Positions 6,357 to 7,008 of a DNA stretch of 7,008 nucleotides are shown here, in pieces. The stretch covers positions 1-7,008 of the forward strand of contig JAAXXJ010000152.1 in NCBI GenBank assembly GCA_013334545.1, written 5' to 3'. The DNA is from Nitrospirota bacterium (lineage in GTDB: Bacteria; Nitrospirota; UBA9217). A program made the translations under genes and the position numbers. The number at the start of each line of letters is the position of its first letter. Position 1 is the stretch's first letter. The notes below the pieces were generated by a model. That model was not told the DNA's origin. It did not search any database and worked only from the letters and a program-made list of their open reading frames with translations.

Positions 6357-7008
6357 ATGAAGCGCGCATTTATCACGGGAATAACCGGCCAGGACGGCTC
6401 CTATCTGGCTGAGTTGCTCCTGTCAAAAGGGTACGAGGTCCACGGCCTCATCCGGCGGGCGAGCACCTTCAACACAGGCAGGATCGATCATGTCTATACC
6501 GATCCCCATACCAGGGGCGCGCACCTATTTTTGCACTACGGCGATCTCGCCGATTCCGGCCCGCTGACCAACATCATCTATAACATCAAACCCGATGAAG
6601 TATACAACCTTGCGGCCCAGAGCCATGTCCGGGTGAGCTTCGACATGCCGGAATACACCGGCGACATCGTCGCCCTGGGCACGACCAGGCTCCTTGAAAG
6701 CATCCACCGGAGCGGCATCAAGACGAAGTTCTATCAGGCCTCGTCGTCCGAAATGTTCGGGGCCGCATTGCCGCCTCAGAATGAATTGACGGTCTTTTAC
6801 CCCCGGAGCCCCTATGCGGCCGCCAAGGTCTACTCCTACTGGATCGCCATCAATTACCGGGAAGGGTACAACCTCTTCGCCTGCAACGGCATCCTGTTCA
6901 ACCACGAGTCTCCGCGCCGCGGCGAGACCTTCGTGACGCGGAAGATCACGCGGGCGGTCGCGGCCATCCTCGCCGGCAAGCAGGAGAAGCTCTTTCTCGG
7001 CAATCTCG
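6357..7008 (+). CDS. gmd: GDP-mannose 4,6-dehydratase (Gmd), N-terminal part, cut by window end
   Basis: Gmd converts GDP-D-mannose to GDP-4-keto-6-deoxy-D-mannose in the cytoplasm, the entry to GDP-fucose, GDP-rhamnose and GDP-perosamine. The 217 visible residues (family length about 340-370) contain the NADP-binding TGITGQDG (7-14), RRASTFNTGRIDH (33-45), LHYGDLADS (59-67), NLAAQSHVRVSF (84-95), QASSSEMFG (127-135), FYPRSPYAAAK (148-157) and NHESPRRGETFVTRKITRA (182-200). The catalytic Tyr and Lys of the extended SDR family are Y153 and K157, and E132 matches the conserved catalytic Glu. The position of the catalytic Thr of E. coli Gmd is a Ser here. The start is supported by an upstream promoter and ribosome binding site. 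The downstream partner that would reveal the final sugar is not in the window. Confidence 0.96.
   Translation, partial: MKRAFITGITGQDGSYLAELLLSKGYEVHGLIRRASTFNTGRIDHVYTDPHTRGAHLFLHYGDLADSGPLTNIIYNIKPDEVYNLAAQSHVRVSFDMPEYTGDIVALGTTRLLESIHRSGIKTKFYQASSSEMFGAALPPQNELTVFYPRSPYAAAKVYSYWIAINYREGYNLFACNGILFNHESPRRGETFVTRKITRAVAAILAGKQEKLFLGNL

Noticed and set aside
6525..6905. 126-codon open frame on the minus strand inside gmd
   Set aside because: gmd is unmistakable on the plus strand. The reverse frame has no family resemblance.
1..7008. tRNA, rRNA, CRISPR, insertion sequence, phage or defence genes
   Set aside because: The window is almost fully occupied by recognisable LPS genes. No repeat arrays, transposase motifs or tRNA-like sequences were seen by reading.

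Overview
The window is a plus-strand block of lipopolysaccharide (LPS) genes from a Gram-negative bacterium. It carries the end of a lipid A kinase gene (lpxK), a heptose phosphatase (gmhB), four glycosyltransferases, an O-antigen ligase-like membrane protein (WaaL/Wzy_C family) and the start of a GDP-mannose 4,6-dehydratase (gmd). All eight genes read in the same direction. Most of the DNA is fairly GC-rich (hand counts of about 60% in several stretches). The gene order and the sigma70-type promoter could fit a Desulfobacterota- or Nitrospirota-like lineage better than an enteric bacterium. That placement is only an impression, since no marker gene is present.

Layout. Positions 1-2844 form a very compact unit of four genes: lpxK 3' end, gmhB (2-nt gap), a GT9 heptosyltransferase (ATGA overlap with gmhB) and a WaaE/KdtX-like GT2 (a second ATGA overlap). 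This looks like one co-translated inner-core operon. Positions 2845-5015 hold two further glycosyltransferases, a GT2 with a C-terminal galactosyltransferase-type domain and a GT4, with looser spacing (80, 46 and 104 nt). A distinctly AT-rich patch covers the second half of that GT2 gene and the gap after it. Positions 5016-6281 encode the polytopic ligase. Between it and gmd lies a good sigma70-like promoter (perfect TTGACA, 17-nt spacer, TATATT) followed by a strong ribosome binding site. gmd therefore probably starts a new transcription unit for GDP-deoxysugar synthesis, which runs off the window at 7008.

How the genes fit together (inference from families). LpxK completes phosphorylation of the lipid A precursor. 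GmhB makes the heptose 1-phosphate needed for ADP-heptose, and the GT9 enzyme adds heptose to the core. The GT2 and GT4 enzymes extend the core with sugars that cannot be named from sequence. The ligase joins O-antigen, or another undecaprenyl-linked glycan, to the finished core in the periplasm. Gmd begins conversion of GDP-mannose to a deoxyhexose such as fucose, rhamnose or perosamine, probably for the O-antigen.

No RNA gene, insertion sequence, CRISPR array, phage gene or clear terminator was seen. I found no sign of a new defence or mobile system. The most notable points are the lineage-specific core glycosyltransferase set, the composition break inside one of those genes, and a few small inverted repeats.
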